Source of the DNA: Adineta vaga
Lineage: Eukaryota > Rotifera
DNA length: 64,000 nt
Direction: 5' to 3'
Assembly (NCBI GenBank): GCA_021613535.1
Contig: CP075495.1
Coordinates: 4,774,001 to 4,838,000, forward strand
In this document: positions 1 to 12,892 of the stretch, piece by piece
Position numbering within the stretch: position 1 is the first letter of the stretch
Layout: each line of letters opens with the position of its first letter
Translations under genes and position numbers: made by a program
The notes under the pieces: model-generated
What the model saw: only the letters and a program-made list of their open reading frames with translations
Databases searched by the model: none
Told to the model about the DNA's origin: nothing

Positions 1-232
1 TATACGACAGTATATCAGCATATAATCGATCTAATAATAATTTTTCAGTTGGTTGTGATAGGGACGTACAATTAAGACAATTAGTAAAGATGTCTTCTTG
101 AATTATCATGTCAAGTCGTTGGTTTTTTAAGGCCATCATAGAATAAAGAACATCGATGGTATCAAATTTTCTCAAAATGAGAATTACTATTTCACCAGGA
201 AGATTAAAAAAGTTAATGTCGTGTTTACTCAT
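1..232 (-). CDS. F-box-like protein, N-terminal part (runs off window edge)
   Basis: The reverse strand from position 232 is open to the window edge and begins MSKHDINFFNLPGEIVILIL, followed by RKFDTIDVLYSMMALKN. The pattern NLPxEIxxxILxxFDxxDxLxS is the F-box-like helix pair that normally binds Skp1 in SCF ubiquitin ligases. About 77 residues are visible; the substrate-binding part lies outside the window. An acceptor-like CTTAG ends 17 nt upstream of the ATG. The F-box assignment rests on one short motif, so the family is likely but the substrate cannot be stated. Confidence 0.5.
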   Translation of the reverse strand, partial: MSKHDINFFNLPGEIVILILRKFDTIDVLYSMMALKNQRLDMIIQEDIFTNCLNCTSLSQPTEKLLLDRLYADILSY

Positions 233-599
233 ATGTAATATTATAGCACCTAAGCAATCACTTTGTTGACTAAATATTGAATAAAAAGTTCAGATGTATC
301 CATATATCTTTTATATATATCAAGAAGAAAATTTGTGTGTCTGTTCGCTATGCATTCGGTCCCTGTAATAGCGAGCGCCACCAAACTGCCCATGACATTT
401 CAGTGTGAACAGGGAAAAGTCGAGAGAGGATAGTTGAAATTTAACTCAATTTCGATTAACTCATTCGATCGAACTTTAGAGTATCCGCATCTATCACTGC
501 GTTTACGCACTGATTTGATTATATTAAAAGGAAGCGAGAGCGCTTCAAGAGTAAGATACTCACCTCGGTAGAGTGTTCGTCGAACTATCATACATTATC

Positions 600-830
600 A
601 TGGGCGGATGTTTATTCGCGATAGATGAGATTTTAACCCGAAGTCCAAGGCTTTTTAAATCTAAACAGAAGTGGAGACAGCGTTGGAGCGGCATCTTTAA
701 GAAAACGGGTGGATTTGGAATGGTACGTAGTATAAGTTGTTCTATCTCAGATACACACGACGGATTACGCTGTCATGATAGAAGAAAAGTTTCAACTACA
801 ACCCTCTCTGCATCTCCAGTCATTTTTTGA
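600..830 (+). CDS. Possible short ORF or first exon starting MGGC (weak)
   Basis: An ATG at 600 opens a reading frame beginning MGGCLFAIDEILTRSPRLFK, a start that would suit N-myristoylation and palmitoylation. The frame is basic for about 40 residues, then reaches a GTACGT donor-like site near 722, after which the composition looks non-coding. It may be the first exon of a gene whose other exons I cannot identify, or a chance ORF. No homology is recognised. Confidence 0.2.
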   Translation: MGGCLFAIDEILTRSPRLFKSKQKWRQRWSGIFKKTGGFGMVRSISCSISDTHDGLRCHDRRKVSTTTLSASPVIF

Positions 831-1282
831 GATATGCAATTCTCAGTCTGAAAGGTTATGGACTACCATTAGGTACGCCCGCTAGCATAGGTATAAAAGT
901 GTAGTAGACCATAAAACAATATGATTGCGTGTTGCTTGCACACACGCTAAAAAAGAGCAATCATAGATTATAATTTATTTTAATTTAAAGTGACTGGCAT
1001 TACCGACTAGTGAAGTATATTCTTGTCAGTAATCTACCTACGATACGAGAGGGTTCCCAACTTCATTTCACCATGTTTCCACTTCTACTTGATTCTTTAC
1101 TTATAGTAAGAACGAAGGTAAAAGGAACTCATTCGAACATAAGATACATAATATAAAATCCATTTCCCACTCGCTAAACTCTGGTATAAAAAGGATGTAT
1201 CAAAATGAACTGAAAATTTCTATAACAAAGATGTATAGTTGATGAACATGACCTATGGATTATTCTTTCTGCTCGTCCATTC

Positions 1283-1305
1283 CATACATACATACATACA
1301 TACAT
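1283..1305. repeat. (CATA)n microsatellite
   Basis: Perfect tetranucleotide run of CATA units in intergenic DNA upstream of the tandem membrane-protein genes. Confidence 0.9.
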
Positions 1306-1610
1306 TTTCTTTTCCATCTGCTTCTCATTTTTTCTTTCTCAATATCAAATGATTATTTATTGGGTGGCTTATACGTTGGAAAAGAAACTTTACAATTATT
1401 TCCTGATTATGTCAAATGAATATAAGCAATTACCTTAACTTACATTTCTTATCAACGAGTCAAAAGTGACAAGTGCATGTCTTTCATTTATTATTTCTTG
1501 TTATAAAACCAATCAAGAATTTATACTGTCATTTATCCAAAGTTTCATTTTCTATTTCACATTCACGGCAAGACTTAACAATAGACACATTTCCAAGAAC
1601 AAAAATTGAT

Positions 1611-2320
1611 ATGAATAATTTTCATTGCCACTTCAAGTATGTATTATGTAAAATATCAAAAGATAACTCATCAATTAGATTTTTTCGCTGTTTACTTTTC
1701 TGGTCTAATAAATTGCGAAATATATATTTGATCATTTTAATAGCATGTAGCTGTTTGTTTTTTCGATTGCCTTCTGTGAATCAATACTCGAATAATCTTG
1801 TTATTCAATCTTCATTACCTGAAAGTAATGGATCATCGATGATTTACAATTTATTCGAACAAGCTGTTATGAGTAAGTATTGTCAGATAACTCAAGAGAA
1901 AAAATACAGGATAGGTTTTCTTCCATTATTATATATTTGCAGGTAGCTCTTCAGCATCATTATTACTTATTCCTGATAATATTCATAGTTACACATCTAT
2001 CAGTTTATTGATCATATTACTGTACATTGTCTCCGTAATATCGAGTATATTGGCTCAATGGCTATATTCATGTGTTTCTCGTGATCAATTAATGAGACCT
2101 TATCGTGGTATCGTTGGTGTTTTTTAAAATACTCATTTGTCTTATTCTTACTACGATTTGCAATCAACTAGTCAATGCATTATCATGTCGACCTATTGAG
2201 ATTCTCTATGATATACGATATACATCAATGCTCATCATAAAAATATTTGGCTTTCTCATTTGTCGTCTGTTGGCTTTTTTTCTTGGTATTAAATATGCGT
2301 CAGTTAAACGAAGAAAGTGA
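1611..2320 (+). pseudogene. Small multi-pass membrane protein, tandem copy A, frameshifted
   Basis: Exon 1 (1611-1872) and exon 2 (from 1943) are split by an intron at the same place and phase as in copy B downstream. They encode a hydrophobic protein with a conserved W(S/T)N(K/R)LR(N/K)IY motif before the first membrane segment. The spliced frame stops at 2125-2127. A frame offset by one nucleotide, open to 2320, carries the rest of the protein, including CRPIEILYDIR, matched by CRPIEIIYDIR in copy B. Aligning the two copies puts one extra nucleotide in copy A in the stretch that ends in a T6 tract. It is either a recent pseudogene or a homopolymer error in the assembly. The family is not recognised. 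Confidence 0.55.
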
Positions 2321-3151
2321 TAAGAAGTAGTTTTGATATTTTTTGTGATTATGTTTCCACTCGAATAACATCGTTTGTACCATTTGGCTGTCTCGAATTC
2401 TATTAGTATCGATTTTTTTCAATAAAGTACTATCATAAGAATTATACAACACGCTTAGTTTATTGCTCAATAGAATTAAAGAATGTTGCTGACAAAATCT
2501 ACCTGATATCCTTAACTATGATTGAATAGAAATGAGAACTTAATATACATCATTGTGATAAATGCTTTATTTTTATTTCACTTTATTTGGATGATACATA
2601 TCTCCCTACATTTTCTTTTGTTCGTCAATAATATAGGCAAGATGAGAAGGGTCAATCGTCACTGTTCGATCATCTGTTATAAAATGATTATAGATACATA
2701 AATGTTATCGAATTTCATTGATTTCTCGGAAGCAACGAAAAAACTTTCAAATAAGCGTGAGTAATTTTAGCAGAGAATGTTTATTGAAACAGATTTTATA
2801 ATGATAATGAACATAATTAGAGAAAATGTATCATTATTCTTGATTTTTACAAAAAATCCTAATCAGTAGTTTCATAGAGGGAATAAAAATGGTATTATCA
2901 TGAAAAGAAAATAATAAGAGAAATCGAGATATCGATTAATTATAATTTTCATCAAATAAATAAAGATTATATGTGTTTTTATGATTAATCTTTTTAGTGA
3001 TCAGTTATGGCAAATATTCATTCATTTCCTGTACAAAAACAAGAAGAGAAACATCCATCAATTATATTTCCAGCAGCAGACATGTTGTATAATCATTTTG
3101 GGTATGTTTTATTTGAAACTGAATATAAACAGACACGATATTACAAGTGAA
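2321..3151. other. Intergenic spacer between tandem copies A and B
   Basis: AT-rich, no convincing coding segment. A forward frame is open upstream of copy B from 2981, but it has no counterpart in copy A. I start copy B at the ATG at 3152. Confidence 0.6.
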
Positions 3152-3811
3152 ATGATCTATATATATTTGTTTATGTTTAGATATAGACCACGTATAAATC
3201 GAATGTTTGCTTGGACAAACAGGTTAAGAAAAATCTATGCGTTTTTGTTATTTGTATGCACTCACTTTCTTTTTTGGTTACCAATTATGAATTTCGATCC
3301 CGATGATAGTACTAGTTTCCTACTAAATAAAACTAATAATCCATTGACGAAATATCAGTTAAGAGATTTGGCTTTTATAAGTACGTACCTATGGATTTTA
3401 TTCTATTAACATAGATAAGACAATTAGTTTTTCTTTTCTCGTTTTACAGATCGTTGTACGTTATCATCATCAATTACTATGGATAATATTATTAATTATG
3501 GACAGATGAGATGGATACTCGTATTACTCTGTATATGTTCTCAGATAATGTTACTACTTTCATTAATTACTTATCGAGATTTAACTTATGAGAAACTTGT
3601 ACAACCTTACCAATGGTTTTATTGGTTTTGTAGGATATTAATGTATCTTGTTATATCGTTGATATTCAATCAATTAGCCAGTGTGTTGGGATGTCGACCA
3701 ATTGAGATAATCTACGATATTCGATGTATAATATTGGTTATTGTCCTAGTGATTGGCTTTTTGTCTTGGTGCGAAGTATGCAACAATGAAAAGTTGAAAT
3801 CAATCGGATAG
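3152..3811 (+). CDS. Small four-pass membrane protein, tandem copy B
   Basis: Two exons, 3152-3380 and 3450-3811, joined by a GTACGT...TTTTACAG intron, give 196 residues with an intact frame. There are about four hydrophobic segments: near residues 30-50 (AFLLFVCTHFLFWLP), 95-115 (ILVLLCICSQIMLLLSLI), 135-155 (ILMYLVISLIFNQLASVL) and 165-185 (IILVIVLVIGFLSW). CRPIEIIYDIR sits between the last two. It is clearly paralogous to the damaged copy A 800 bp upstream. I do not recognise the family; a tetraspan membrane protein is all that can be claimed. An earlier in-frame start at 2981 is possible but unlike copy A. Confidence 0.6.
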
Positions 3812-4150
3812 TTATTTATATTGACTATTATCATGTATATTAGAAACATTTAGCGTGCTAGTTTCTAATTAAGACTCTTGTTTTTTACATTTCTGATAAA
3901 GATGAAATTATTCTTTTGAGAAATTGTTGATGTTAGTAGATACTTATCTAAAGTGCTGAGTTTATTTTTATTTTGATGTTATATTTTGAAAAATCAGAAG
4001 ATAAATGAATTATTTTACATATAATCCTCTTAATTTAATTTCAGAACCCGATGTGACAATCATGGAATATAAGATATTCGATTCTCATGTTTTCATAGTA
4101 TAAGGAAACATTCAGAAAACTACTTTGGATTTTGTGATCATAAATTAACT
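3812..4150. other. Intergenic, nothing recognised
   Basis: AT-rich spacer after membrane-protein copy B; no ORF, RNA gene or repeat seen. Confidence 0.6.
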
Positions 4151-4167
4151 TTAGATATTATGCTTTC

Positions 4168-4640
4168 TCATCGATCTAATCTGGAACGATTTTGTTTCCT
4201 CAGGGGCGTTAGATTTTTAAATAAATGATTTAAGTTCAGTATTTGTTTAATTTGATGAAGTCGAACATATTCTTGTTTAACAAAATGTTTCGAATCAAAT
4301 AATTGTAAATATCTTTGACGAAGTGGAACCCACAGAGGTATTAAATGTTTTATTATCAAATCACATTTTTCTAGTTGTTCATTTAAATCTTATTTCGAGT
4401 TTTTCTCATTGATTAAACGTTGCTCACTTTTTCAAAGGAAAAAAACGTGTTTTTCCCGACCCAAAAAAGATTCAAGTTGATACTTGTAATTGATTATTGA
4501 ATGCTTGAATATCATTTTGATGCCTTAATAATAATTGTTCTTTTTGTGTTAAAAAAATTAGATGTTTTCGATCAAAATCATTTTTCATATATGAAATTTG
4601 TTCTTGAAGCTTCTGTGGATCAGAAAGTAGGGCAAAGTAC
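4168..4640 (-). pseudogene. Relic of a coiled-coil protein gene
   Basis: Reverse-strand blocks read as helical, coiled-coil-like protein. One block at about 4640-4490 contains KLQEQISYMKNDFDRKHLIF and then QKEQLLLRHQNDIQAFNNQL. A second block at 4359-4168 contains LWVPLRQRYLQLFDSKHF and EYVRLHQIKQILNLNHLF. The blocks lie in different frames separated by stops in every frame, and no start codon or splice signals tie them together. This looks like a decayed fragment of a cytoskeletal or motor-associated gene. The parent gene is not identifiable from the sequence. Confidence 0.4.
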
Positions 4641-5456
4641 AATCATTCGACACACTCAATAGTTATCTTTTCAAAGAGATCCTTTTAAAATATATAATAT
4701 AACACGATTATTCATAACAAGCCTACACTACACTGAGCAGTACATACATTGGAGCAAATGTTTAACTTTAATTTACTATCGATTGTAACTATTGATTACA
4801 CATATTTCTTTATAAGTTATTATATAAGATTGTTTGATATGTCATATCTGATTGTTAACTAGAGACATCTATCTAGACAAACGATGTAGATAATTTAAAA
4901 CTTTTTTCTAGAAAATATTTTTATTAGAAACAATTATTTAAACTTTTACAATATAAAAATTCTTTAAATATAAAAAAAAATGTTATGGTTATGGTCACGG
5001 ATGATCGATTGGCTTTCCTTCGTATATCTACCTAGCGTCAAAATTATCGGTAAGTAAAAACGAACAAGTAAAGGACAGACCGACGAACACAGTGTAGCGT
5101 AACAGTGAATCATTATATTCTACGATTGAATAAACGGAACGGGATACTGAAAACAGCACAATTTCCATTTAACGAACAAAAATGAATAGAAAGTTGGAAA
5201 TATCTGACAAAAAAAAGAAATGTTGATATTTGCTCGTACAAAATTTATTTATTTCACAATTGTCAATAGAAGTATGAAATATTTCAAAATTTTCTTTTTA
5301 GATGAATCGTCATCGTTTGAATAAGTACAGAAAATGAATATATAGCAATACAAGCAAAAATATACTTAATCTTTTACTCATATTTATTGTGATCGTTCGA
5401 TTTAGTCAATCAAAATCATCGGCATTAACGAATTTTCATTCATTTCCAAAAACAAA
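4641..5456. other. Intergenic, upstream of the ASH1-like gene
   Basis: AT-rich, no coding content recognised. A CTTTTTAG acceptor-like site near 5302 could be the end of a 5' UTR intron or a trans-splice site for the gene starting at 5457. Confidence 0.5.
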
Positions 5457-8400
5457 ATGCACGGATGGATAAAACTAATGCAAACAATTCGTCAAACTGA
5501 TCCACCAACAAATAATTCCGTTCGATTATTATCAAGTAGAACTTACACAAATGATTTAACACTACACGAACAAAATTTACCGACACAATCATCAATTATG
5601 ACAACAGAGAAAACGGATCATTTACTACCTATATCTCAATCTATGATTACACCTATTGCATTAGATTCTCCTCCAAATATATTTGATTCTCCATCTATTA
5701 TAAGTCTTGAATCAACACCAACGCATATTATAGATGATATACTTTCGATTGAAAATGAATTACTTTCTGAATCAAGATTTCGACATGGAAGTATAGCGTC
5801 ATTGGAAATTGAATCAACAACAGCTTCACTATCATCCATTTCTACAGGTATGAAGAAAAAAAACACAATTTGTTCATTGTTTAAACAGTTGTTTTCTTTT
5901 TTTTCGAATCTTTTTATGTAATATAATGTAACATTTCTCTTATGATTTAGATTCGAAACAATCAACGACAACACCTTCAAGGAAGATTATAATTCGTAAA
6001 TCAACGAAGTTTCAAGAACATCCATTAGCAGGAAAATCGAATGAAATTTCCACACCAATTACGGAGGATATTTCCGATGATGATATGCCACTTGTAGATA
6101 TACGAAAACAAAAAATGCAATCAACAGATACCTTATCAACTCCATCGATCAATGATTTTAGCATTCCATTAGCAACTGATCTTCAATCTTTACCAGGTCA
6201 TATTCAACATGAACAACGTGATCATCGTTTTCTGATTTATAATGATATTGATACATTATCTATGCATTTACATGCATGTTTATATGTTGATAAACAATCT
6301 CTATCATCGATATCTTCAACTAGACAAGAAATATTACAATGTCAAAATAATGCTTTAACGAAAATCTTTAAAATTTATTATATAAAAACTTTTCGAAAGA
6401 ATTTATATATGGAAAAGAAAATGTCATTGATTAAAAAAGATAATAAAAAAATTCAACCATTATCTCTTATTAGTTCTCCAACTTCAACATCATTTAAAAC
6501 CGATTGGAATGTTAATCGAAGAAATTCGACATCAACACAACGACAAACACCAAAAAATTGTTTTCATATTTTACAAATGCAACCAAAGAAAGATTTCTCT
6601 CTATTAAATGATTCATTAACATCAACAAGATCAACAGCAAAAACACCGATTGAAAAATTCGAATTAGTCAAAGATATTCTTGCTCGTACTTATTATCCAC
6701 ATTTACATACAGCTATTGAATATAGTTATCAATTTGGTGAAAGATCAAAATTTCCGAGTACTAATCAATTAATATCAACACATGATGATGTTATACCAAT
6801 TAAAGAAATGCCTAGATCACCTGAAGAATTTTATTATGATTCAACTACTATTACATTAAAATCACCACCAGCAAGACGTGATTCAATCGTTAGTCAAGCT
6901 TCGCCAATTGTAACTAAAACTCTTCCTCAACAATCAATAAATTTGAAAAAAAAGCCATCATTATCCTCAAGACAAGTGACGAATCATTCATGCAATCAAA
7001 TTGAAGAATTATCACCATGGAGGATAAAAGAATCGGTTGTAGTTTTAACACCAGCAAAAATTCCTATATCAGCATCAATCATTGAAAAAGAAAAACTATT
7101 GAATACGAATCGAAAACGCAAATCATCAAGTACGGCAGCAAATGCACATGTTGTAGAAAGGAAAAAAACACGAATGTCATCATCAACATTAGTCGAGATG
7201 ATCGATACAATTGAAGATATTTCCGAAGCAGAAAGGTAATAATAAACTATATTGATATATTAATAATCATTTGACAGTTTCATACATAAGTAAAATCAAC
7301 TTAAACATATGTGCACGACATTTATCATTGCCTTGACTTTTTGACATTGATGACAGTTTACTTATATATGAGATAAAACAACAACTTTATCTCTTATGTT
7401 TCGTTATTATTCAATTCTTTTGTATAAACAAATCATATCTAAGTTTGATTCAAAAGAAAACTAGTCTAGTTATTTACGTGAAGTGATGATTTCTATCTAT
7501 AAATCAGACGAATGATTAGTTACCTTTACTAACAATCAATTTCGTAAGGACGTTCATACATTTATCTTGTTTTGCCAAGGATAATTATAATAGGTGCTTT
7601 TTTATAAATATTTTTAATTTGCAATCGAAATTTCCGAAAATAAAATTATGTATATCTAATATTTTAGTGTTGAAGATGTTTTACCAACTCGTTTACCTAA
7701 ACAAAGTTTTATTAAAAATGGTCTTCGATCAAATTATTATAAGAAAAGTCCGGATGAAAAGTCAAAATCCGTCAAGTAAGGAATTTAGACAAAAAACAAC
7801 AAAATGTAATCTAACGTTCTATTTATTCAGTAGTAAAACACATCAAAGACGTTCGCGGCAATCATCAGGTTCATTACCACAATTCTATACAGGAATATAT
7901 GAATCCGATGATGATAATAATACAACACCACATATTGATTATCATCTTCCATATGATATCTATTGGCATGGTCAACAAGAATCTAAACAAGCATCTGTGA
8001 TTAATTCTACATTACCTTTGTCTTCATCATCAATAACTGCAAATATTCATCAAACAAAGAAAAAATCGAATAAACCAAAGCAAAAACAACCATCTCCTTA
8101 TAAAAAACTATTTCGTAACGTCTATTCAGATCAATTAAAACAAAGTTTATTAACATCATACAGTACGGAAAATGCACCTGTCTGTGATTGTAAACCACCC
8201 GGTACATGTGAAGATGGTGTATGTGTTAATAAAATGATCTTCACGGAATGTTTAACAAGTTGTGCCTGTGGTAAGGATTGAATTTTGTGCAAAAATTCAT
8301 AGTTTCAAATTTGAAAATATCAATTCTAAAACAGAATCAAGATAACCATGTCTTTTTTTCTTCTAGGTACGAAATGTAGTAATCAAAAAATTCGTAAAAA

Positions 8401-11400
8401 TCAATGGTTCAAACATCTCGAAGTATTCGATACAGGTAAATATGGTCAAGGTTTACGTACAGCTACACCAATTTCAAAGGGCACATTTCTATGTGAATAT
8501 GTTGGTGAAATAATAACGGATGAAAAATTTCAAGATCGTATGATAAATCTTTATTCGAAAGATGAACATCATTATACAATGAAATTAACACAAAATTTAG
8601 TTATTGATGCTTATCGTATGGGTAGTATGGCACGTTTTGCTAATCATTCCTGTTCACCAAATTGTGAATTTGAAAAATGGACAGTGGATGGTCTGCCACG
8701 TATGTGTATGTTTTCATTACGTTCAATAAAAGCAGGTGAAGAATTAACTTATGATTACAATTTTAAATGTTTCAATTTACAAGCTCAACAACCATGCTAT
8801 TGTGAAAGTTCGAAATGTCGTGGTAAAATCGGTGCAAAACAACGGCGAACATCTTCATCGAATGTAACTAATAATACAGATAATCATTCTCTTTCAACAA
8901 CTATGCAAAAATTAACTCAACGAGAAAAACGAATGGTTTTTCAATCATCGATTTTTCTTTTACGTAATCTAAGAAAAATTCAAACTAAACAACAATCAAT
9001 AAAAATGAATGGTAATAAATCACCAATACAAACTGATAAACAATCAACAATGACACATTTCTATGCACAAAATTATTATCATTCCAATGGAACAAATCAT
9101 CTATCAAAATTATCCAGTTTGAGAAAAACTCCAAAGATCAATCATAAAGGTAAATCTAGTTTTTCTTAAGAACTACAAATAAGAAAACTAAAATTTATCA
9201 CTTTTCTCTAGATATGTTTTCATTGTTCTACAATCATATTCGTCGTTCACATTTCGTTAAAACTGGTCGATATCGACATGAGCTTATTGATGAAACATGT
9301 TATTATGCTCAATTAACGCAACTAACAATTATATTAAACGAACTATTTGAATTAATCTTACATTATAAATGTATAAATGATGATATAAAACCAGCTGATG
9401 CTTTAAAAAAATGTCCATCGAAACGTTTACATCCAGCATATTATGAAATAATAACAAAACCAATTGATTTAAAGTTCATTAAAACTAAACTCGATAATGG
9501 TGATTATTCATCCTTTCATTTATTTGAACAAGATATTTTATTATTATTCAACAATGCTATTGTAAGTCGTCTTATTTATCAAGATAATAAATTTCAAAAA
9601 AAAATACGTTCGTTATTCTTTTCTAGACATATTGTGGTGCTAATTCTGTTGAAGCATGTGCTGTATTAGAATTACAAGATTATTTTCTTCAAACATTAAA
9701 GATTAAATATAAAAATATGTTGGATTTATTTATTCATATGCAAGATGAAGATCGACATGTTACTAATCTTCAGACATTAGAAACTTTTATTCAATATTTA
9801 CATGACAAAGAAGTTCGTGATGGACAAGTTCGACAAACAGTTTATGATATTATTTATAATATTGATGATCATTCTAATGATGATTCACCTATTAATTATA
9901 AGATTGTACTCGATAGTAAACCAAATTCACATCGAACAACAAAATCTAAAACATTCGATGGTATTGTACATTGCAGATGTGGATCAGTTTTTGATGACAT
10001 TTCACTCGTGCAATGTTATGCATGTCAGGTATGAAAAATATGTTTTTCAAATAAGTTTATTTCACTCTATAAAGCGATGAGAACGATTCTATCGATTTGA
10101 ACTGTGTAAACTTGAAGAATGGCGAAGTATTTTTTCTCGATTGGTGGTTAGAGGCACTAGATGTTAAGAGGAAGGAAGTATTATTAATGGTGACACATTT
10201 CTAAAGTTAGATCGTACTAAATAAAATCTTACGATAGATGAAATATCATCTATTTTTCTTTTTCAGCTGTGGCAACATGTTGCATGTGTTTCAATCGGTG
10301 ATTCTAGTCGACCATATTATTGTTTTGAATGTCAACCAATATGTGAACATAATCCATCTGCTTGTTTGAAAACGAATGTCTTACTTACGGCAACTCTTTC
10401 CCCTTTACAAACCTATGATGATAATCATAGTTCATATTCAACTTTAACACGTTCCGATGGTTTTGTTGTGCGTACGAATGAATCTTATTTTGTACCGAAG
10501 CAAGACGAAAAGAATATTGATCGATCATTAGTTTCTCCTGAATATGACATTTTATTTGTTGAACGTCTTTGGTTAGATGATTATGGTGTTGGTCAAGCAG
10601 CTGGCTATTATTATATACGTCCTAATGAAACATTTCATGAACCGAATCGAAAATTTTTTCCTAACGAAGTGTTTCGTTTTCCATCATCAAATGATCCTTT
10701 GCCGATAAGTTCGATTGTTCGTCCATGTTTTGTTTTGGATATTGGAACTTATTCTCGAGGCAAACCTATTAATGATAACAGTAGTCGAGTTTTATCAAGT
10801 GATTTATTTATGTGTGAATATCGTGTCGATAAAACAGCAAGAACATTTACACGTTTATCTAAATCAAGAAATCTAGCGATCAATACAAAGTCATATTGTT
10901 TTGATAGTTACGTTGAAAAACTTATAGTCAAACGAGATTATCAGGTTCGTATACAAACTTAGTTTGAATGAAAGAAATTATTTTCCATGCTTTATATAAC
11001 TTCTTCGCATTTTTGTAGCCTTATCAAAAAGAAATTCCACAACAATCACATTCTCATCATGATTATCGTCGACGTGCAATAGGCAATTCAATTCGAAAAA
11101 AGAATAAAAAATGCGAAGAACGACGAACACGTATCAATGGAATTATTGAAAAAATCTATTGTCGTTGTCATAATATAACTTCAATGCCAAATGAAATGAA
11201 ATATACAATTCAAGAACTTTTTCCTGATAAATACTCCTCAATCAATGTCAATAATTCTCATTTAAAACCGAAATCAGCTGAAAAAATCAATAAAAAGCGT
11301 CGGACAATATCTCTTTCATCTGATGATGATATTGTAGAATTAGTATCTGATATTGATTGTCGAACGTCAACAAAGAAACGTTTCACACGACAATCGACAG

Positions 11401-11441
11401 TTAGTCCATGTAAACGTAGTGAAACTTATGATTTAATCTGA
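5457..11441 (+). CDS. ASH1L: ASH1-like histone H3K36 methyltransferase
   Basis: Nine exons: 5457-5847, 5951-7235, 7668-7775, 7831-8270, 8367-9149, 9212-9561, 9627-10028, 10267-10944 and 11019-11441. Together they make 4,860 nt, or 1,619 residues. The first ~700 residues are Ser/Thr-rich and disordered. An AWS cysteine cluster follows at ~705-745 (CDCKPPGTCEDGVC...CLTSCACG). The SET domain at ~750-880 has GQGLRT, the NHSCSPNCE cofactor motif and the catalytic-site Tyr in ELTYDYNF. Post-SET CYCESSKCRG is at ~886. A bromodomain lies at ~1050-1145, a PHD finger at ~1233-1275 (CRCG, CYAC, WQHVAC, CFEC) and a BAH domain at ~1340-1480. This exact order defines ASH1/ASH1L, the trithorax-group enzyme that methylates H3K36 in the nucleus. 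It is shorter than vertebrate ASH1L (nearly 3,000 residues) because of the N-terminal part. Confidence 0.93.
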
Positions 11442-11720
11442 TTGCTAGTCAAGATCAAGATCAAGAAAAGAGAAAACGAAAACGTATTTATTATTATTAT
11501 TATTTGTTTGTTTGTTTTTTATACAAATTTTAGTATCATTTAATAATGTAAATATGTATTTATCACTGTACATATGTGTGCGCTTTTCTTTTCTACTCAC
11601 GATATTGATCTTTTCTTTCTTTGTTTTTTCAACTATTAAACAGGACAAATTCTAATAATAACATTGTGTAAATCTATTTAGAGAAAACAAAATTTCAATG
11701 TTCTAGATTTGATTTAAAAC

Positions 11721-12892
11721 ATGCATGATTCAACAGATCGACATGCAAATTCATCATTATCATCATCATCGATGACATTAGCAAGTCCAAATCGTTTATT
11801 GATTACACATCAAGCAAAACTAAGTCGATCATCTCAACAACAACAACAAAATCCTTCGAAAAAACTAAAAGTTCATCATACGAATGGCGTACGATCAACG
11901 TCTCAAGAAAACAATGTTACCATTCGATGTTTGTTATCTTCTCTTCTATACGTTGAACAAAACAATCTTTCTTTCATTTCTTTTAGCTTCGAAAAATGAT
12001 ACATCTCTACGTTGTCCATTAAGGCAAACCTTACCGATATTCAAACAACCAGTGACATATTATCCCACACAACGTGATGAAGTAAAATCTCAATTGACGA
12101 ATACTAGTAATCAGAATACAACAAGTAATAGTACAGTTGGTAAACCAAGTGAAAAAACAAAACCACGACAACTTTTTTGGGAAAAACGATTTCAAAATAT
12201 TCGACCAACAGATATCGATGGACAACCTTTCGAACATTTTAAACTACCAGAACAAATCAAAGGTATATCATAGACTTTTCTAAAGGACTATTTCTGATCT
12301 GTATAATGCTTGAAATCAACCAATCTTTGATTGAGTAGTTCGATTCATGTAAACTATCTTTTCTATTAACAAAAGAACAAGTCGATTTCCATCAATAATG
12401 TAATTAAATGTTATTTACTCAGAAGAATCATCGGAAAGACAACAAATTTTACTAAATCAATAAAGGATTTTCTTTTTACGTCGATAAATTCATTTTGACA
12501 TATTTAATAAAAAAAATTTTCTTCTTTCTTGATATTATAAAGATAATATTAGCATATTATTCTTTTAGGTGTTAATCTTGATATGTCACCTGAAACTATT
12601 ATCATTAGTCTTGCAACATCTCTTCATCTTTATAGTAGTTCTCGTGCACTATTTGGTCAAAATAAACAATTTCAAAAGAATCCAACTATTTACGTTCAAC
12701 GTGACCAACCATTAATTGAAGTATGTAGATCTAACGGAATTATTTGATCCGGAAGAGAAAAAAAAAGCGTCATTCTTTTCTTAGCATGTAACAATCACTG
12801 ATGAACATATCCGTGCCCAAGAAGAAAAAGTGAATGAATTACGTCGTCGTATTCAACAATCAATGCGTAGTAATATGAAAATGGAAGTCTAA
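11721..12892 (+). CDS. MBD2/3-like NuRD subunit lacking the methyl-CpG-binding domain
   Basis: Exons 11721-11928, 11987-12262, 12569-12720 and 12785-12892 total 744 nt, or 247 residues. Residues from ~70 match the part of MBD2/MBD3 after the MBD: LRCPLRQTLPIFKQPVT, then PRQLFWEKRF and a LP-(E/Q)-I-KGV turn. Next come MSPETIIISLATSLHLYSSS and a C-terminal coiled coil (VTITDEHIRAQEEKVNELRR). In the family these parts contact the other NuRD subunits. The N-terminus here is only a Ser/Gln-rich tail of ~65 residues with no MBD fold. The upstream space is only 279 bp to the ASH1-like stop, and an acceptor TTCTAG ends 14 nt before the ATG, so no missing upstream MBD exon is evident. The protein resembles MBD3L-type MBD-less paralogues. 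Exon 1's donor (GTTTGT) is weak but fixes the frame. Confidence 0.85.
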
